In this document: one piece after another, positions 35,394 to 44,195 of the stretch | Position numbering within the stretch: position 1 is the stretch's first letter | Layout: each line of letters opens with the position of its first letter | Assembly: GCF_016612865.1 (NCBI RefSeq) | Contig: NZ_JAENZZ010000001.1 | Location: 1-64,000 of the forward strand | DNA length: 64,000 nucleotides | Origin: Blastococcus sp. TML/M2B | GTDB taxonomy: Bacteria > Actinomycetota > Actinomycetes > Mycobacteriales > Geodermatophilaceae | Reading direction: 5' to 3' | Notes under the pieces: generated by a model | The model's input: the letters and a program-made list of their open reading frames with translations, nothing else | The model's database searches: none | What the model was told of the DNA's origin: nothing | Position numbers and translations under genes: made by a program

Positions 35394-36839
35394 TCAGATG
35401 CTGCGGAGCAGGTGCCGGACGAAGCCGGCGCCGCGGTGCAGCGCCGCGATCGAGATCCGCTCGTCGGCGGCGTGCAGCGCCGCCAGCTCCTCGCGGGTGA
35501 CGGCGAACGGCATGAACCGGTAGACGCTGTCGCAGATCTCGGCGAAGTGCCGCGAGTCGCTGGCCTGCACCATCAGGTACGGGGCGACGACGGCGTCGGG
35601 GTAGGCCGCCCGCGCGGCGGCGGCGACCGCCTCGTAGGCGTCGTTGCCGACGACGGACACCGGTGAGGGGTCCGCGCCGCCGGGCAGCACCCGCAGCTCG
35701 ACCGTCGGGTCGCCGATCACCCGCCGCAGCCGCTCCACCGTCGTCCCGACCGTCTCGCCGAGCGCGATCCGGATGTTGAGGTGCGCCTTCGCGGTCGTGG
35801 CCAGCACGTTGCCGGCCTTGCTGCCCTCGAGCCGGGTCACCGCCACCGTCGTCCGGACCAGCGCGTTCGCCTCCCGGCCCGCCCCGGCGAGGACCCGCGC
35901 CAGCACCGGGCCCAGCGACCCGGCGTGCGCGAACACCGCGCGCAGCGGCCCGGAGGCGTACCGGCCGGCGGCGTCGACCATGCCGAGGACGACGTCGTTC
36001 ATCCGCGCCGGGAAGGGGTGCTCGTCGAGCGCCGTGATCGCCTTGGCCAGCCGGGCCGGCGCCCCGCCCGGCGTCGGGGACGACGCGTGCCCGCCGGGAT
36101 CGGTGGTCACCAGCTCGACGTCCAGCCGGCCCTTCTCCGCCAGCCCGACGACGGCGACCTGCCCGGGCACGCCCGGGAACATGCCGGTCACCACCGCGCC
36201 GCCCTCGTCGAGCACCGCCCACGGGCGGATGCCCCGCTCGGTGAACGCCGCGACGGCGAGCTGCGCGCCGACCCCGGTGACCTCCTCGTCGTTGCCGAAG
36301 GACAGCCAGACGTCGCGGCGGGGCGTGAAGCCCTCGGTGACCAGCGCCTCCACGGCCTCGAGGATCGCGACCAGGTAGCCCTTGTCGTCGATCGCGCCGC
36401 GGCCGTGCACGACGCCGTCCTCGATCAGCCCGGCGAACGGGTCGCGGGTCCAGTCCTGGCCCTCGACCGGGACGACGTCGTAGTGCGCCATGAGCACCAG
36501 CGGCGGCTCGTCGGTGGTCCCGCGCCAACGGTAGAGCAGCGCGCCGTCGCCCAGCTGCTCGCGCTCCAGCGCGGCGTGCGTGCGCGGGTAGAGCTCGGCG
36601 AGCCGGGCGCGGAAGCGGGCGAACGCCTCCTCGTCGACCTCCGCGCGGTCGCGGTAGGAGACGGTGGGGATGCGGATCAGCTCGGCGAGCCGGCCGGCCG
36701 CGGCGTCGGCGTCCAGACCGGCGAGGTCCACCGGCTCGGCGGCGCCGGCGGTCGGGCGGAAGCGGGACACCCGCCGCGCGGCGGTGGTGACGGCCGCGGC
36801 GAGGGCCGTCGTCCCGGTGAGGGCGAGGGATGCGCGCAT
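35394..36839 (-). CDS. M20 family metallopeptidase (carboxypeptidase S-like)
   Basis: A 481-residue M20 enzyme with an N-terminal signal anchor (MRASLALTGTTALAAAVTTAARR). The zinc site is formed by HYDVVPV, GRGAIDDKG and GNDEEVTG with the catalytic glutamates, and a dimerisation domain spans about residues 240-370. The ending SDSRHFAEICDSVYRFMPFAV matches the PM20D1/carboxypeptidase S group that hydrolyses N-acyl or peptide amides. It lies 11 nt downstream of the arginine deiminase gene, so the two are likely co-transcribed. Confidence 0.9.
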   Translation of the reverse strand: MRASLALTGTTALAAAVTTAARRVSRFRPTAGAAEPVDLAGLDADAAAGRLAELIRIPTVSYRDRAEVDEEAFARFRARLAELYPRTHAALEREQLGDGALLYRWRGTTDEPPLVLMAHYDVVPVEGQDWTRDPFAGLIEDGVVHGRGAIDDKGYLVAILEAVEALVTEGFTPRRDVWLSFGNDEEVTGVGAQLAVAAFTERGIRPWAVLDEGGAVVTGMFPGVPGQVAVVGLAEKGRLDVELVTTDPGGHASSPTPGGAPARLAKAITALDEHPFPARMNDVVLGMVDAAGRYASGPLRAVFAHAGSLGPVLARVLAGAGREANALVRTTVAVTRLEGSKAGNVLATTAKAHLNIRIALGETVGTTVERLRRVIGDPTVELRVLPGGADPSPVSVVGNDAYEAVAAAARAAYPDAVVAPYLMVQASDSRHFAEICDSVYRFMPFAVTREELAALHAADERISIAALHRGAGFVRHLLRSI

Positions 36840-36850
36840 GCCCGAGTGGA

Positions 36851-38068
36851 TCACAGCGGCGCCCGGGCGACGGGGCAGGACATGCACCGCGGGCCGCCGC
36901 GGCCGCTGCCGAGCTCGGAGCCCGCGATCCGGACCACCTCGATGCCCGCGGCCTCCAGTGCGGCGTTGGTGACGGTGTTCCGCTCGTAGGCGACGGCCAG
37001 CCGCGGCGCCAGGGCGAGGGTGTTGTTGCCGTCGTCCCACTGCTCGCGCTCGGCGGTGACCGGGTCCAGCCCGGTGTCGATCACCCGCAGCTTGTCGATG
37101 CCCATCGCCTCGGCGGCCGCCTCGACGAACGGCCGCGGGCCGCGCACCGCCAGCTCCACCGGGTCGGCGTCGTCGGCCACGCCGTCCGGGGCGGTGACGG
37201 TCCAGGCCCGCAGCGAGTCGGCGACCGCCGGGTACATGACCATCGCGTCGACGTCGACCATCGTCGCGATGGTGTCCAGGTGCATCGTGGCGCGCTGCTG
37301 GGCGATGGGGACGACGAGCACCGTGTGCGCCAGGCCGCGGGCGAACAGCCGCCGCGCCAGCCGCTCGGCCCCGCCGGGCGTCGTCCGCTCGCCGACCCCG
37401 ACGGCCACCACGCCCGGGGCCAGCAGCAGGACGTCGCCGCCCTCCAGGTGCTCCAGGTCCGCGCCGTAGAGCTGCTCGCTGCCGGCGAACCGCGGGTGGT
37501 GGGTGTAGATGGCCGCGGTGATCGTGCTCTCGCGGTGCCGGGCCGGCATGGCCAGCGAGGTGACCGCGACCTCGTCGCCGATCCACACCGAGGAGTCGCG
37601 GGTGAACAGCAGGTTGGGCAGCGGGGGGACGACGAAGTCCGAGCGGTCCATGACCTCGTAGGCCAGCCCGCGGCCGCCGTGCAGCTCGTCGTGCGCCAGG
37701 CCCGCGATCAGCGTCGCGGCCAGTGCGTCGGGGTCCAGCCAGGCCAGGTGGCGGGTGGCGGCGCGCTGGAGGCTGGCGCCCAGCCGCGGGTCGTCGACCG
37801 CCGCGCCGATCAGCTCCGCCCGGGCCGAGGGGAAGGAGAGGATCTCGGCGAGCAGCCGGTCGAGGTGCAGCACCTCCACGCCGCGGTCGGTGAGCGCGGC
37901 GGCGAAGGCGTCGTGCTCCTCCTGCGCCCGGTCCACCCACGGGACGCCGTCGAAGAGCAGCTCGTCGTTGTTGCGCGGGGTGAGCCGCCGCAGCTCGTCG
38001 CCGGGCCGGTGCAGCAGCACCGTCTGCAGGGTGCCGACCTCGCTGGTCGCGCCCGTAGCGGGGGTCAT
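36851..38068 (-). CDS. arcA: Arginine deiminase
   Basis: A 405-residue guanidino-group hydrolase. Characteristic segments: [47 protein letters not shown] with the catalytic His, and the active-site Cys in [10 protein letters not shown] near the C-terminus. It converts arginine to citrulline and ammonia. arcB and arcC are not nearby, so it may serve nitrogen scavenging or pH homeostasis rather than the full ATP-yielding pathway. Probably an operon with the M20 peptidase. Confidence 0.93.
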   Translation of the reverse strand: MTPATGATSEVGTLQTVLLHRPGDELRRLTPRNNDELLFDGVPWVDRAQEEHDAFAAALTDRGVEVLHLDRLLAEILSFPSARAELIGAAVDDPRLGASLQRAATRHLAWLDPDALAATLIAGLAHDELHGGRGLAYEVMDRSDFVVPPLPNLLFTRDSSVWIGDEVAVTSLAMPARHRESTITAAIYTHHPRFAGSEQLYGADLEHLEGGDVLLLAPGVVAVGVGERTTPGGAERLARRLFARGLAHTVLVVPIAQQRATMHLDTIATMVDVDAMVMYPAVADSLRAWTVTAPDGVADDADPVELAVRGPRPFVEAAAEAMGIDKLRVIDTGLDPVTAEREQWDDGNNTLALAPRLAVAYERNTVTNAALEAAGIEVVRIAGSELGSGRGGPRCMSCPVARAPL

Positions 38069-38185
38069 GCAGGCAGGCTGGCACAGCGCCTCCGCGCGGG
38101 CGCTCGCGGGAGGCCGCCGGAGCGCCTCGCTAGGGTGCGGAACGGGCCGGCAGCGCAGCCGGGGACCCGACGACGGAGGTGCGGC

Positions 38186-38950
38186 GTGGACCTGTTCGAC
38201 CTGACCGGCAAGGTGGCGGTGGTGACCGGGGGCACCCGCGGCATCGGCCTGATGATCGCCCGGGGCTTCCTGCAGGCCGGCGCGGCCCGCGTCTACATCA
38301 GCTCCCGCAAGGCCGACGCCGGCGACGCCGCCGTCGCCGAGCTGGCGGAGTTCGGCACCGCGATCTCCATCCCGGCCGACGTGTCGAAGGAGTCGGAGTG
38401 CCTCCGCCTGGCCGAGGAGGTCGGCAAGCGCGAGGAGCAGGTCGACATCCTGGTCAACAACGCCGGCGCCACGTGGGGTGAGGACCTGGAGAAGTTCCCC
38501 GAGTCCGCCTGGGACAAGGTGCTCGACCTGAACCTGAAGGCGCCGTTCTTCGTGACCCGCGCGTTCCTGCCGCTGCTGGAGAAGGCCGCCTCGCACGAGG
38601 ACCCGGCCCGCGTGATCAACATCGGCAGCATCGCCGGCCTGCAGCCCTCGGCGGCGCGCACCTACTCGTACTCGACCTCCAAGGCCGCGGTGCACCAGCT
38701 GACCCGCAACCTGTCCAAGGAGCTCGCGCCGCGGCGAATCACCGTCAACGCCGTCGCCCCCGGGCCGTTCGAGTCGAAGATGATGGCCGCCACGCTGGCC
38801 GCCGCCGGCGACGAGATGAACAAGCGCGTCCCGCTCGGCCGCATCGGCCGGCCCGACGACATGGCCGGCATCGCGGTCTTCCTGAGCTCGCGCGCCGGCT
38901 CCTACCTCACCGGCACGATCATCCCGGTGGACGGCGGCATCGCGACCTGA
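38186..38950 (+). CDS. Short-chain dehydrogenase/reductase
   Basis: A 254-residue SDR. The cofactor motif is [13 protein letters not shown], with SSRK after beta-2 suggesting NADP(H) preference. NNAG and catalytic YSYSTSKAA are present, and it ends with [14 protein letters not shown]. The overall pattern resembles RhlG/FabG-like 3-oxoacyl reductases. GTG start with GGAGGT 6-11 nt upstream. It converges on the SARP gene across a family B repeat. Substrate unknown. Confidence 0.9.
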   Translation: MDLFDLTGKVAVVTGGTRGIGLMIARGFLQAGAARVYISSRKADAGDAAVAELAEFGTAISIPADVSKESECLRLAEEVGKREEQVDILVNNAGATWGEDLEKFPESAWDKVLDLNLKAPFFVTRAFLPLLEKAASHEDPARVINIGSIAGLQPSAARTYSYSTSKAAVHQLTRNLSKELAPRRITVNAVAPGPFESKMMAATLAAAGDEMNKRVPLGRIGRPDDMAGIAVFLSSRAGSYLTGTIIPVDGGIAT

Positions 38951-38960
38951 GCGCCCCCCG

Positions 38961-39051
38961 CGATGATCAGGTGACCTGATCATCGAGCGTCCTCCCTCAG
39001 CTCCCACGGTGAGGGAGGACGCGCCACGATCAGGTTCCCTGATCGTGGCGC
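38961..39051. repeat. Composite intergenic palindrome, family B (copy 3, most complete)
   Basis: A 25-bp palindrome (CGATGATCAGGT-G-complement, 38961-38985), a hairpin GCGTCCTCCCTCA...TGAGGGAGGACGC (38987-39022) and a second palindrome (GCGCCACGATCAGG-TTC-complement, 39021-39051). It fills the convergent gap between the SDR and SARP genes. Confidence 0.93.
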
Positions 39052-39064
39052 GGACCGGGGGGGG

Positions 39065-42000
39065 TCAGGCGGGGGCGGGCACGCGGGACAGGTGCGACGC
39101 GGCCAGGGCGACCTGGTGGGGGCAGCCGACCAGCTCGCCCTGCTCCCGCGCAGCGGCCCACCAGCGCCGGGCGCCGTCGACGTCCCCGCGCCGCTCGGCG
39201 ATCCGGCCGAGCAGCTCGTCGTAGGCGCCCAGGGTGAGCGACGGCGTCCCGAGCACGGCCTGGCGGCCGCGGTAGGGCAGCAGGGACTCCGCGGCGGCCG
39301 CCCAGTCCGGCTCGTCGCCGAGCCACAGCGAGCTCTCCGCCTGCAGGTAGAGGGCGACGTCGCTGGCCCAGTCGCGCACCAGCGTCCGCCCCCAGCGGGC
39401 GCGCAGCCGCCGGGCCTCGGCGACGTCGCCGGACTCGGCGGCCGACAGGACCGCCATCTCCTGCAGCAGCGGGTTGCCCTCGTCGCCGGTCTCGACCAGC
39501 AGCGGCAGCGCGTCGGCCTCGCGGTGGTCCGCCCGCCGCAGGGTGAACTGGTGCGCTGCGTAGGCGTGCCGCGCGTGCGGGGTCACGCGGCGGAACAGCT
39601 CGTAGGCCTCGGTGGTCAGCTCCTCGGCGCGCGCCGCGTTGCCGCGCAGCCAGGCCAGCCCGCCGGCCTGCCACAGCACGTGCGGGCGCACCTCCGGGCC
39701 GCTCAGCGAGACCGCCATCCGCCGGGCGGAGTCGTGGTCGGCCTCGAACCCGGCCGAGTCGCCCAGGTGCAGCCGGATCGCGGCCCGGTGCAGGTAGGCC
39801 ATGAACTCGGTCCGCCGCGGCAGCCCCCGGCCGGTGAGCGCCAGCGCCTCGTCGGTGGCGGCCAGCCGCAGCTCGGCGGCACCCGGGCGCCCCCACACGG
39901 CGAGGCAGAAGTTGTTGAGCGTGCGGCCGAGCAGCTCCGGGTCGCCGATCCGGCGGGCCATCTCCACGGCCCGCTCCGCCGCCCGCACCCCGCGGTCGTC
40001 CGGGCCGAACGCCAGCTCCACGCCCAGGGTCCCCAGCAGCCGCGCGGTGGTGGGGTCGTCGTACCCGTCGCGCTCGGCGAGCAGGTCCTCCAGCACGCCC
40101 ACCATGTCGGCGTCGACCACGCCGTGCGGCCGCCAGTTCCACAGCGTCACGCTGCCCCAGACCGCCGCGGACTCGGCCAGGCACTCCCGGTCGCCCAGCT
40201 GCCGGGCCAGCCCGATCGCTTCGGCCACGACTCCGCGCGCCTCGGTGAGCTGGCCGCTGCGCAGCAGGTCGTTGCCCAGGGCGGTGAGCAGGTCGTGCCG
40301 GGTGCGCGCGGCGTCGGGGGCCTCCGGGTCGAGCAGCGCCAGGGCCTGCCGGCCGTGCGCCGCCGCCTCGCCGTGGGCCAGCCGGGCGCGGGCGGCGCGG
40401 GCCGCCGCCGACAGGTAGAGCAGCGCGGGCCCGGGCCCGACCACCGGCAGCGCCGCGACGAAGTGGTGGGTGAGCCGCTCCACGAGGCCGTCGTCGGTCG
40501 TGCCGGCGAGCCGCCGCTCCAGCGCCTCCCCGATCCGCGCGTGCAACCGGGCCCGCCGCATCGCGGGCAGGTCGCCGGCGAGCACCTCCTGCACCAGCGC
40601 GTGGGTGAACCGCCAGCGCCACGGCCGGCCGCCCTCCACGACCAGGCCGACGGCCAGGGCGGAGTCCATCGCGGCCAGCGCGTCCTCGGCCGGGGTGCCC
40701 GCCGCCTCGAGCAGGTCCAGCGACACCTCCCGGCCGGCGACGGCGGCCAGCTCCAGCACCTCCCGGGTGCCCTCGGGCAGCCGGGCCAGGCGGGTGCGCA
40801 GCACCTCCCCGACCGACGGCGGCACCGGGACGTCGTCCAGGTGCAGGTCGTGGGCGCCGACCATCCAGCGGGACAGCTCGACGACGAAGAACGGGTTGCC
40901 TGCGGTGCGGTCGTGCACCGCGACGGCCAGCGCCCGGTCGCCGGGGGAGCCCAGCTGCGCGGCCAGCAGCGCGCCGACGGCCTCGGCGTCCAGCCCGCGC
41001 AGCCGCAGGAACGCCGCGGTGGGCTCGCGGGCCAGCCGGCCCAGGCAGTCGGCGACCGCCTCGGGCAGCTGCTCCCCGACGGTCCGGGCGGTGACGACGA
41101 GCAGCACCGGCGCGCGGGGCAGGTGGCGGGCGAGCAGGCCGAGCAGCGCGACCGACGTCGTGTCCGCGCCCTGCAGGTCGTCGAGGACGACGAGCACCGG
41201 GCGGGAGGCGGCCGCGGTGAGCCGGGCGCGCAGGTCCTGGAAGAGCCGGAACCGGGCGGCGTCGGCGTCGTCCCCGGGGGTGGCGGGGGCCGGGTCGAGC
41301 TCGGGCTGGCCCAGCTGCTCGAGCACCTGGGTCCACGGCCACAGCGCGGGTGCGCCGGCGTCGTCGGCGCAGCGGCTCCAGGCGACCGGCCAGCCCAGCA
41401 GCCGGGCGCCGTCGGCGACCGCCTCGGCCAGCCGGGTCTTGCCGATGCCCGCCTCGCCCTCCACGACGACCACCGCCGAACGCCCGCCGGTGACCTGCTC
41501 GGCGATCGCGCGGACCTGGTCCATCTCCGCCCGGCGGCCCACGAGCGCGTCGACCGACGAGCTCGGCGCGGGAGCGGGCGCGGCCGGCAGCACCGGGCGG
41601 GGCAGCCGCTCGAGCAGCCGCGGGTCCTGGCGGAGCACCGCCTGCTCGAGGTCGCGCAGCTCGGGGCCCGGGTCGATGCCCAGCTCGTCGCGGAGCAGCG
41701 CGGCGCAGCGCCGGCAGGCGTCCAGCGCCTCGGCCTGCCGGTCCGCGGCGTACAGCGCCGTCACCAGCCGGGCCCAGAGCCGCTCGCGCAGCGGGTGCTC
41801 GGCGACGAGGTGCTGGAGATCGGGGACGGCGGCCTCGGGTCGGCGCAGCGCCAGCAGCGCGTCGCACCGCCGCTCCCGGGCGCGGACCTGCAGCTCGGCC
41901 AGCCGCAGCCGGTCGCTCGCGGCGGCGGGCAGGTCGCCCAGCTCGGCGAGCGGCTCCCCGCGCCACAGGCCCAGCGCCTCGTCCAGCAGGGCCACGCCCC

Positions 42001-42376
42001 GCTCCGGGTCGCCGTCGGCCACCGCGGCGTCCCCGGCCTCGACCAGCTCGCCGAACCGGAGGAGGTCCAGCTCGGCGGCGTCGGCCCGCAGCAGGTAGCC
42101 GGGTGGGCGGGTGACCAGCACCGTCGGCGCCTCGCGCGGCCCCCGGTCGGGCTCGAGCACGCGCCGCAGGTGCGAGACGTAGGCCTGCAGCGTGCCGGTC
42201 ACCGTGGGCGGCGGCTCCTCGCCCCACAGCGTGCTGACGATCCGGTCGACGCCGACGACGCGGCCGGCGTCGGCCAGCAGAAGCGCCAGCAGGGCCCGGG
42301 GCTTGGCCCCACCCACGTCGAGCGGCCGGCCGTCGGGGCCGGTGACCTCGAGCGGGCCGAGGACGCGGAAACGCAC
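39065..42376 (-). CDS. AfsR/SARP-type transcriptional regulator (SARP-ATPase-TPR)
   Basis: A 1103-residue regulator. Residues 1-95 are an OmpR-like winged helix (MRFRVLGPLEVTGPDGRPL...GTLQAYVSHLRRVLEPD). Residues 100-250 form the BTAD domain. An AAA/STAND ATPase has Walker A GEAGIGKTRLAEAV (about 310-325) and Walker B PVLVVLDDLQGAD. The C-terminal 500 residues are TPR-like. Such large SARPs are pleiotropic activators, often of secondary metabolism. It diverges from an oxidase gene whose upstream region has CAAGCGG repeats spaced 11 bp, the usual SARP site layout. No frameshift despite crossing six 500-nt marks. Confidence 0.92.
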   Translation of the reverse strand: MRFRVLGPLEVTGPDGRPLDVGGAKPRALLALLLADAGRVVGVDRIVSTLWGEEPPPTVTGTLQAYVSHLRRVLEPDRGPREAPTVLVTRPPGYLLRADAAELDLLRFGELVEAGDAAVADGDPERGVALLDEALGLWRGEPLAELGDLPAAASDRLRLAELQVRARERRCDALLALRRPEAAVPDLQHLVAEHPLRERLWARLVTALYAADRQAEALDACRRCAALLRDELGIDPGPELRDLEQAVLRQDPRLLERLPRPVLPAAPAPAPSSSVDALVGRRAEMDQVRAIAEQVTGGRSAVVVVEGEAGIGKTRLAEAVADGARLLGWPVAWSRCADDAGAPALWPWTQVLEQLGQPELDPAPATPGDDADAARFRLFQDLRARLTAAASRPVLVVLDDLQGADTTSVALLGLLARHLPRAPVLLVVTARTVGEQLPEAVADCLGRLAREPTAAFLRLRGLDAEAVGALLAAQLGSPGDRALAVAVHDRTAGNPFFVVELSRWMVGAHDLHLDDVPVPPSVGEVLRTRLARLPEGTREVLELAAVAGREVSLDLLEAAGTPAEDALAAMDSALAVGLVVEGGRPWRWRFTHALVQEVLAGDLPAMRRARLHARIGEALERRLAGTTDDGLVERLTHHFVAALPVVGPGPALLYLSAAARAARARLAHGEAAAHGRQALALLDPEAPDAARTRHDLLTALGNDLLRSGQLTEARGVVAEAIGLARQLGDRECLAESAAVWGSVTLWNWRPHGVVDADMVGVLEDLLAERDGYDDPTTARLLGTLGVELAFGPDDRGVRAAERAVEMARRIGDPELLGRTLNNFCLAVWGRPGAAELRLAATDEALALTGRGLPRRTEFMAYLHRAAIRLHLGDSAGFEADHDSARRMAVSLSGPEVRPHVLWQAGGLAWLRGNAARAEELTTEAYELFRRVTPHARHAYAAHQFTLRRADHREADALPLLVETGDEGNPLLQEMAVLSAAESGDVAEARRLRARWGRTLVRDWASDVALYLQAESSLWLGDEPDWAAAAESLLPYRGRQAVLGTPSLTLGAYDELLGRIAERRGDVDGARRWWAAAREQGELVGCPHQVALAASHLSRVPAPA

Positions 42377-42471
42377 GTCGCGCGATGTTCCTCGTTCCGG
42401 GCCCGTGGCGGCACCCCTTTGCGCCCGCGACGTGCGGCGGGCGGGCTTGCAGCGGCGGTCCTAGTGCGCTC

Positions 42472-42489
42472 CAAGCGGCGGACAAGCGG
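42472..42489 (+). promoter_or_regulatory. Candidate SARP-binding direct repeats
   Basis: Two identical heptamers CAAGCGG (42472-42478 and 42483-42489) are separated by 4 nt, giving an 11-bp period, i.e. one helical turn. This is the layout of AfsR/SARP binding sites. They lie 92 nt upstream of the oxidase start codon in the divergent region with the SARP gene. A weaker match (GCAGCGG) is at 42449. Confidence 0.55.
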
Positions 42490-42580
42490 GGCGGCCGACG
42501 CGTTCCGCCGTCCCTCCCCGCCGCGGCCGACGCGGCGTCCCCGATCCGCGGCCCGACCGCGGCCGCGAGAAGGAAACCCG

Positions 42581-44026
42581 ATGTCCCTCCCCACCCCCCG
42601 CGAGTCCGACCGACCCGTCGTCCTGCGGGACCTCTCCGCCGTCGACACCCTCGTGCCGCCGTTCTCAGCCCTCGCCGTCGAGGCCCTGCGCAGCCAGGTC
42701 CACGGCCCGGTCTACGCCGCCGGCGACGACGGCATGGCCGCCGAGGTCGCCACGTGGAACGTCGCGGTGCAGCACACCCCGGCGATCGCGGTGGGCGCCA
42801 CCTGCGCCGCCGACGTCGCCGCCGCCGTCTCCTGGGCGGTCGCGCACGGGCTCGGCGTCGCCGTCCAGGCCACCGGCCACGGCCCGGTGCGCAACGCCGA
42901 CGGCGCGATGATGATCACCACCCGCCGGATGCAGGGCGTCTCCATCGATCCGGAGCGCCGCGTCGCCCGCGTCCAGGCCGGCGTGAAGTGGCAGCGGGTC
43001 ATGGACGCCGCCGCCGAGTTCGGCCTGGCCGGGCTGTGCGGCTCGTCCTCCGACGTCGGCGTCGTCGGCTACACCCTCGGTGGCGGGCTCGGCTCGCTCG
43101 GCCGGCACTACGGCTTCGCCGCGGACCACGTCCGCTCGATCGAGCTGGTCACCGCGGACGGGCGGCAGCGCACGCTGTCGGCGGACTCCGAGCCGGAGCT
43201 TTTCTGGGCGGTCCGCGGCGGCGAGGGCAACTTCGGCGTCGTCACCGCGATCGAGATCGAGCTGGTGCCGGTCGGCGGGCTGTACGCCGGCGGCATCTTC
43301 TTCGCCGGCGAGGACATGGCCGCCGTCCTGCACGCGTTCCGCCGCTGGGCGCCGACGCTGCCGGAGGAGGTCGGCACCTCGGTGGCCGTCCTGCGGATGC
43401 CCGACGAGGAGTTCGTGCCGCCGCCGCTGCGCGGGCAGACCGCCGTCCACCTGCGGTACTCCTACTCCGGCACCTACGTGTCCGAGGGCGAGCGGCTGCT
43501 GGCCCCGATGCGGGACGCCGGGCGCGTGCTGCTGGGCTTCGTCGGGCCGATCCGGAGCGACGAGACCGACTCGATCCACATGGACCCGGTCGACCCGCTG
43601 CCCGCCTACGAGAAGGGCCAGCTGCTCACCGACCTCACCGAGGAGGGCGTCGACGCGCTGCTCGCCGCCGTCGGCCCGGAGCAGGACATCCCGCTGATGA
43701 TGGTCGAGATCCGGCTGCTCGGCGGGGCGCTCGGGCGGCCGGCGAAGGTGCCCAACGCGGTGCCGGGCCGGTCGGCCCGCTACGCCGTCAACGCGATCGC
43801 GCCCGGCGTCCCCGAGCTGGCGCACGTGGTCCCGGTGGTGGTGCGCGGCGTGCTGGGCACGCTGGCCCCGTGGCGGTCGCCGGAGACGCTGATCAACTTC
43901 CTCGGCGACGTGTCCGGCCCCGACGAGGTGGCCGCGGCCTACCCGCCCGGCGTCTTCGAGCGGCTGGCCGAGGTGAAGGCGGCGGTCGACCCGCGCCGCG
44001 TCTTCTCCTTCGGTCACGCCTTCTGA
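42581..44026 (+). CDS. Berberine-bridge-type FAD-linked oxidase
   Basis: A 481-residue VAO/BBE-family flavoprotein. The FAD-attaching histidine lies in VQATGHGPVRNADG. The second flavin loop reads GSSSDVGVVGYTLGGGLG, and where bicovalent members have Cys this protein has Ser, so only the 8-alpha-histidyl link is expected. The BBE tail is VDPRRVFSFGHAF. It oxidises an unknown small molecule, often a sugar or secondary metabolite. AGGA lies 7 nt before the ATG. It diverges from the giant SARP gene, its probable activator. Confidence 0.9.
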   Translation: MSLPTPRESDRPVVLRDLSAVDTLVPPFSALAVEALRSQVHGPVYAAGDDGMAAEVATWNVAVQHTPAIAVGATCAADVAAAVSWAVAHGLGVAVQATGHGPVRNADGAMMITTRRMQGVSIDPERRVARVQAGVKWQRVMDAAAEFGLAGLCGSSSDVGVVGYTLGGGLGSLGRHYGFAADHVRSIELVTADGRQRTLSADSEPELFWAVRGGEGNFGVVTAIEIELVPVGGLYAGGIFFAGEDMAAVLHAFRRWAPTLPEEVGTSVAVLRMPDEEFVPPPLRGQTAVHLRYSYSGTYVSEGERLLAPMRDAGRVLLGFVGPIRSDETDSIHMDPVDPLPAYEKGQLLTDLTEEGVDALLAAVGPEQDIPLMMVEIRLLGGALGRPAKVPNAVPGRSARYAVNAIAPGVPELAHVVPVVVRGVLGTLAPWRSPETLINFLGDVSGPDEVAAAYPPGVFERLAEVKAAVDPRRVFSFGHAF

Positions 44027-44036
44027 CGCCTGCCCG

Positions 44037-44077
44037 GACGACGCCGCGGACCCGTGCCCCCGGTCCGCGGCGTCGTC
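44037..44077 (+). terminator. Terminator hairpin behind the oxidase gene
   Basis: The stem GACGACGCCGCGGACC (16 bp, perfect) closes on a 9-nt loop CGTGCCCCC, 10 nt after the oxidase stop codon. It is followed by a family B repeat. Confidence 0.8.
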
Positions 44078-44091
44078 GCGCGGGGGCCCGC

Positions 44092-44174
44092 CACGATCAG
44101 GGAACCTGATCGTGCTGCGTCCTCCCTCACGTCCTGCGCTGAGGGAGGACGCTCGACGATCAGGGTCCCTGATC
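44092..44174. repeat. Composite intergenic palindrome, family B (copy 4)
   Basis: CACGATCAGG-GAA-CCTGATCGTG (44092-44114), then hairpin GCGTCCTCCCTCA...TGAGGGAGGACGC (44117-44152), then GATCAGGG-T-CCCTGATC (44158-44174). Order and content match copy 3. It sits in the convergent gap between the oxidase and the alkyl-DHAP-synthase-like gene. Confidence 0.93.
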
Positions 44175-44195
44175 CCAGCGCGGGGCCGGTCGCGC

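Noticed and set aside
42581..44026. Bicovalent flavin attachment in the BBE-type oxidase.
   Set aside because: The usual cysteine in the second loop is serine (GSSSDVGV).
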